Of a DNA stretch of 14,964 bases, positions 14,875 through 14,964 are shown piece after piece. The notes beneath the pieces were generated by a model, which worked only from the letters and a program-made list of their open reading frames with translations, ran no database searches and had not been told where the DNA came from. This stretch comes from Bacillota bacterium (lineage in GTDB: Bacteria; Bacillota; Clostridia; Oscillospirales; Acutalibacteraceae). Position numbers and translations under genes: made by a program. The DNA is taken from the NCBI GenBank assembly GCA_023412845.1, contig JAEZRH010000027.1, forward strand, positions 1-14,964. Direction: 5' to 3'. Position 1 is the first letter of the stretch, and the number at the start of each line of letters is the position of its first letter.

Positions 14875-14964
14875 ATGACAACGGCAGCTACGGCGAAAGC
14901 GGGCGGAAGGCGCCGGCCGCGCAGGGAATCCATCCTTGGAAATACGATGATTTATCTTGTTCTG
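14875..14964 (+). CDS. Second sugar ABC permease (MalG type), 5' end only
   Basis: An ATG at 14875 opens a frame that stays open for 30 codons to the right edge. The residues are polar and very basic (GGRRRPRRE at 10-18) and then turn hydrophobic (ILGNTMIYLVL), as in the N-terminus of MalG-type permeases before their first membrane helix. AAAGGA lies 11 bases upstream, and the in-frame stop further up belongs to the preceding permease, with no other start codon between. Identity rests on position after a MalF-type permease plus this N-terminal pattern. Confidence 0.72.
   Translation, partial: MTTAATAKAGGRRRPRRESILGNTMIYLVL

Overview
This is a GC-rich stretch of a low-redundancy bacterial chromosome, most likely from a Gram-positive anaerobe of the Clostridia (an Oscillospiraceae-like genome is my guess). 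The reasons are: strong AGGAGG-type ribosome sites, lipoprotein signal peptides followed by long Ala/Ser linkers, a YesM/LytS-type histidine kinase next to a sugar ABC transporter, and a BMP-family nucleoside transporter. Taxonomy is inference. I see no tRNA, rRNA, CRISPR array or mobile element.

Left half, minus strand (1-5118): a nucleoside uptake and salvage operon reading leftwards. The order is a RbsR-like LacI-family regulator (5007-4000), phosphopentomutase deoB (4003-2834, 4-bp overlap with the regulator), purine nucleoside phosphorylase deoD (2811-2077), a BMP-family nucleoside-binding lipoprotein (1962-847) and the start of its ABC ATPase (747 to the left edge). The transporter permeases should lie beyond the left edge. 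A near-consensus sigma-A promoter (TTGACA, 17 bp, TACAAT) sits upstream of the regulator, and a LacI-family operator-like palindrome overlaps the start of the transcript. A second possible promoter lies before the binding-protein gene.

Middle (5188-6399, plus strand): a single-gene unit encoding a low-specificity L-threonine aldolase, with its own extended -10 promoter and a strong rho-independent terminator.

Right half, plus strand (6480-14964): a carbohydrate module. The first unit has a GH94 enzyme that closely resembles N,N'-diacetylchitobiose phosphorylase, followed by an alpha-D-phosphohexomutase that fits conversion of the product GlcNAc-1-P to GlcNAc-6-P, then a terminator. The next unit has a membrane histidine kinase (HAMP, His_kinase/HATPase type, no response regulator beside it), a sugar-binding lipoprotein, a MalF-type permease and the first 30 codons of a MalG-type permease running off the right edge. 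The simplest reading is sensing, ABC import and phosphorolytic cleavage of chitobiose or a related GlcNAc disaccharide. The transporter's substrate is inferred from the neighbouring enzymes only.

Both transport modules carry a hairpin directly after the binding-protein gene, which fits the usual excess of binding protein over membrane components. No wholly unknown gene family is visible. The parts most worth testing are the chitobiose module, the partnerless kinase, and the promoter-operator layout of the nucleoside operon.
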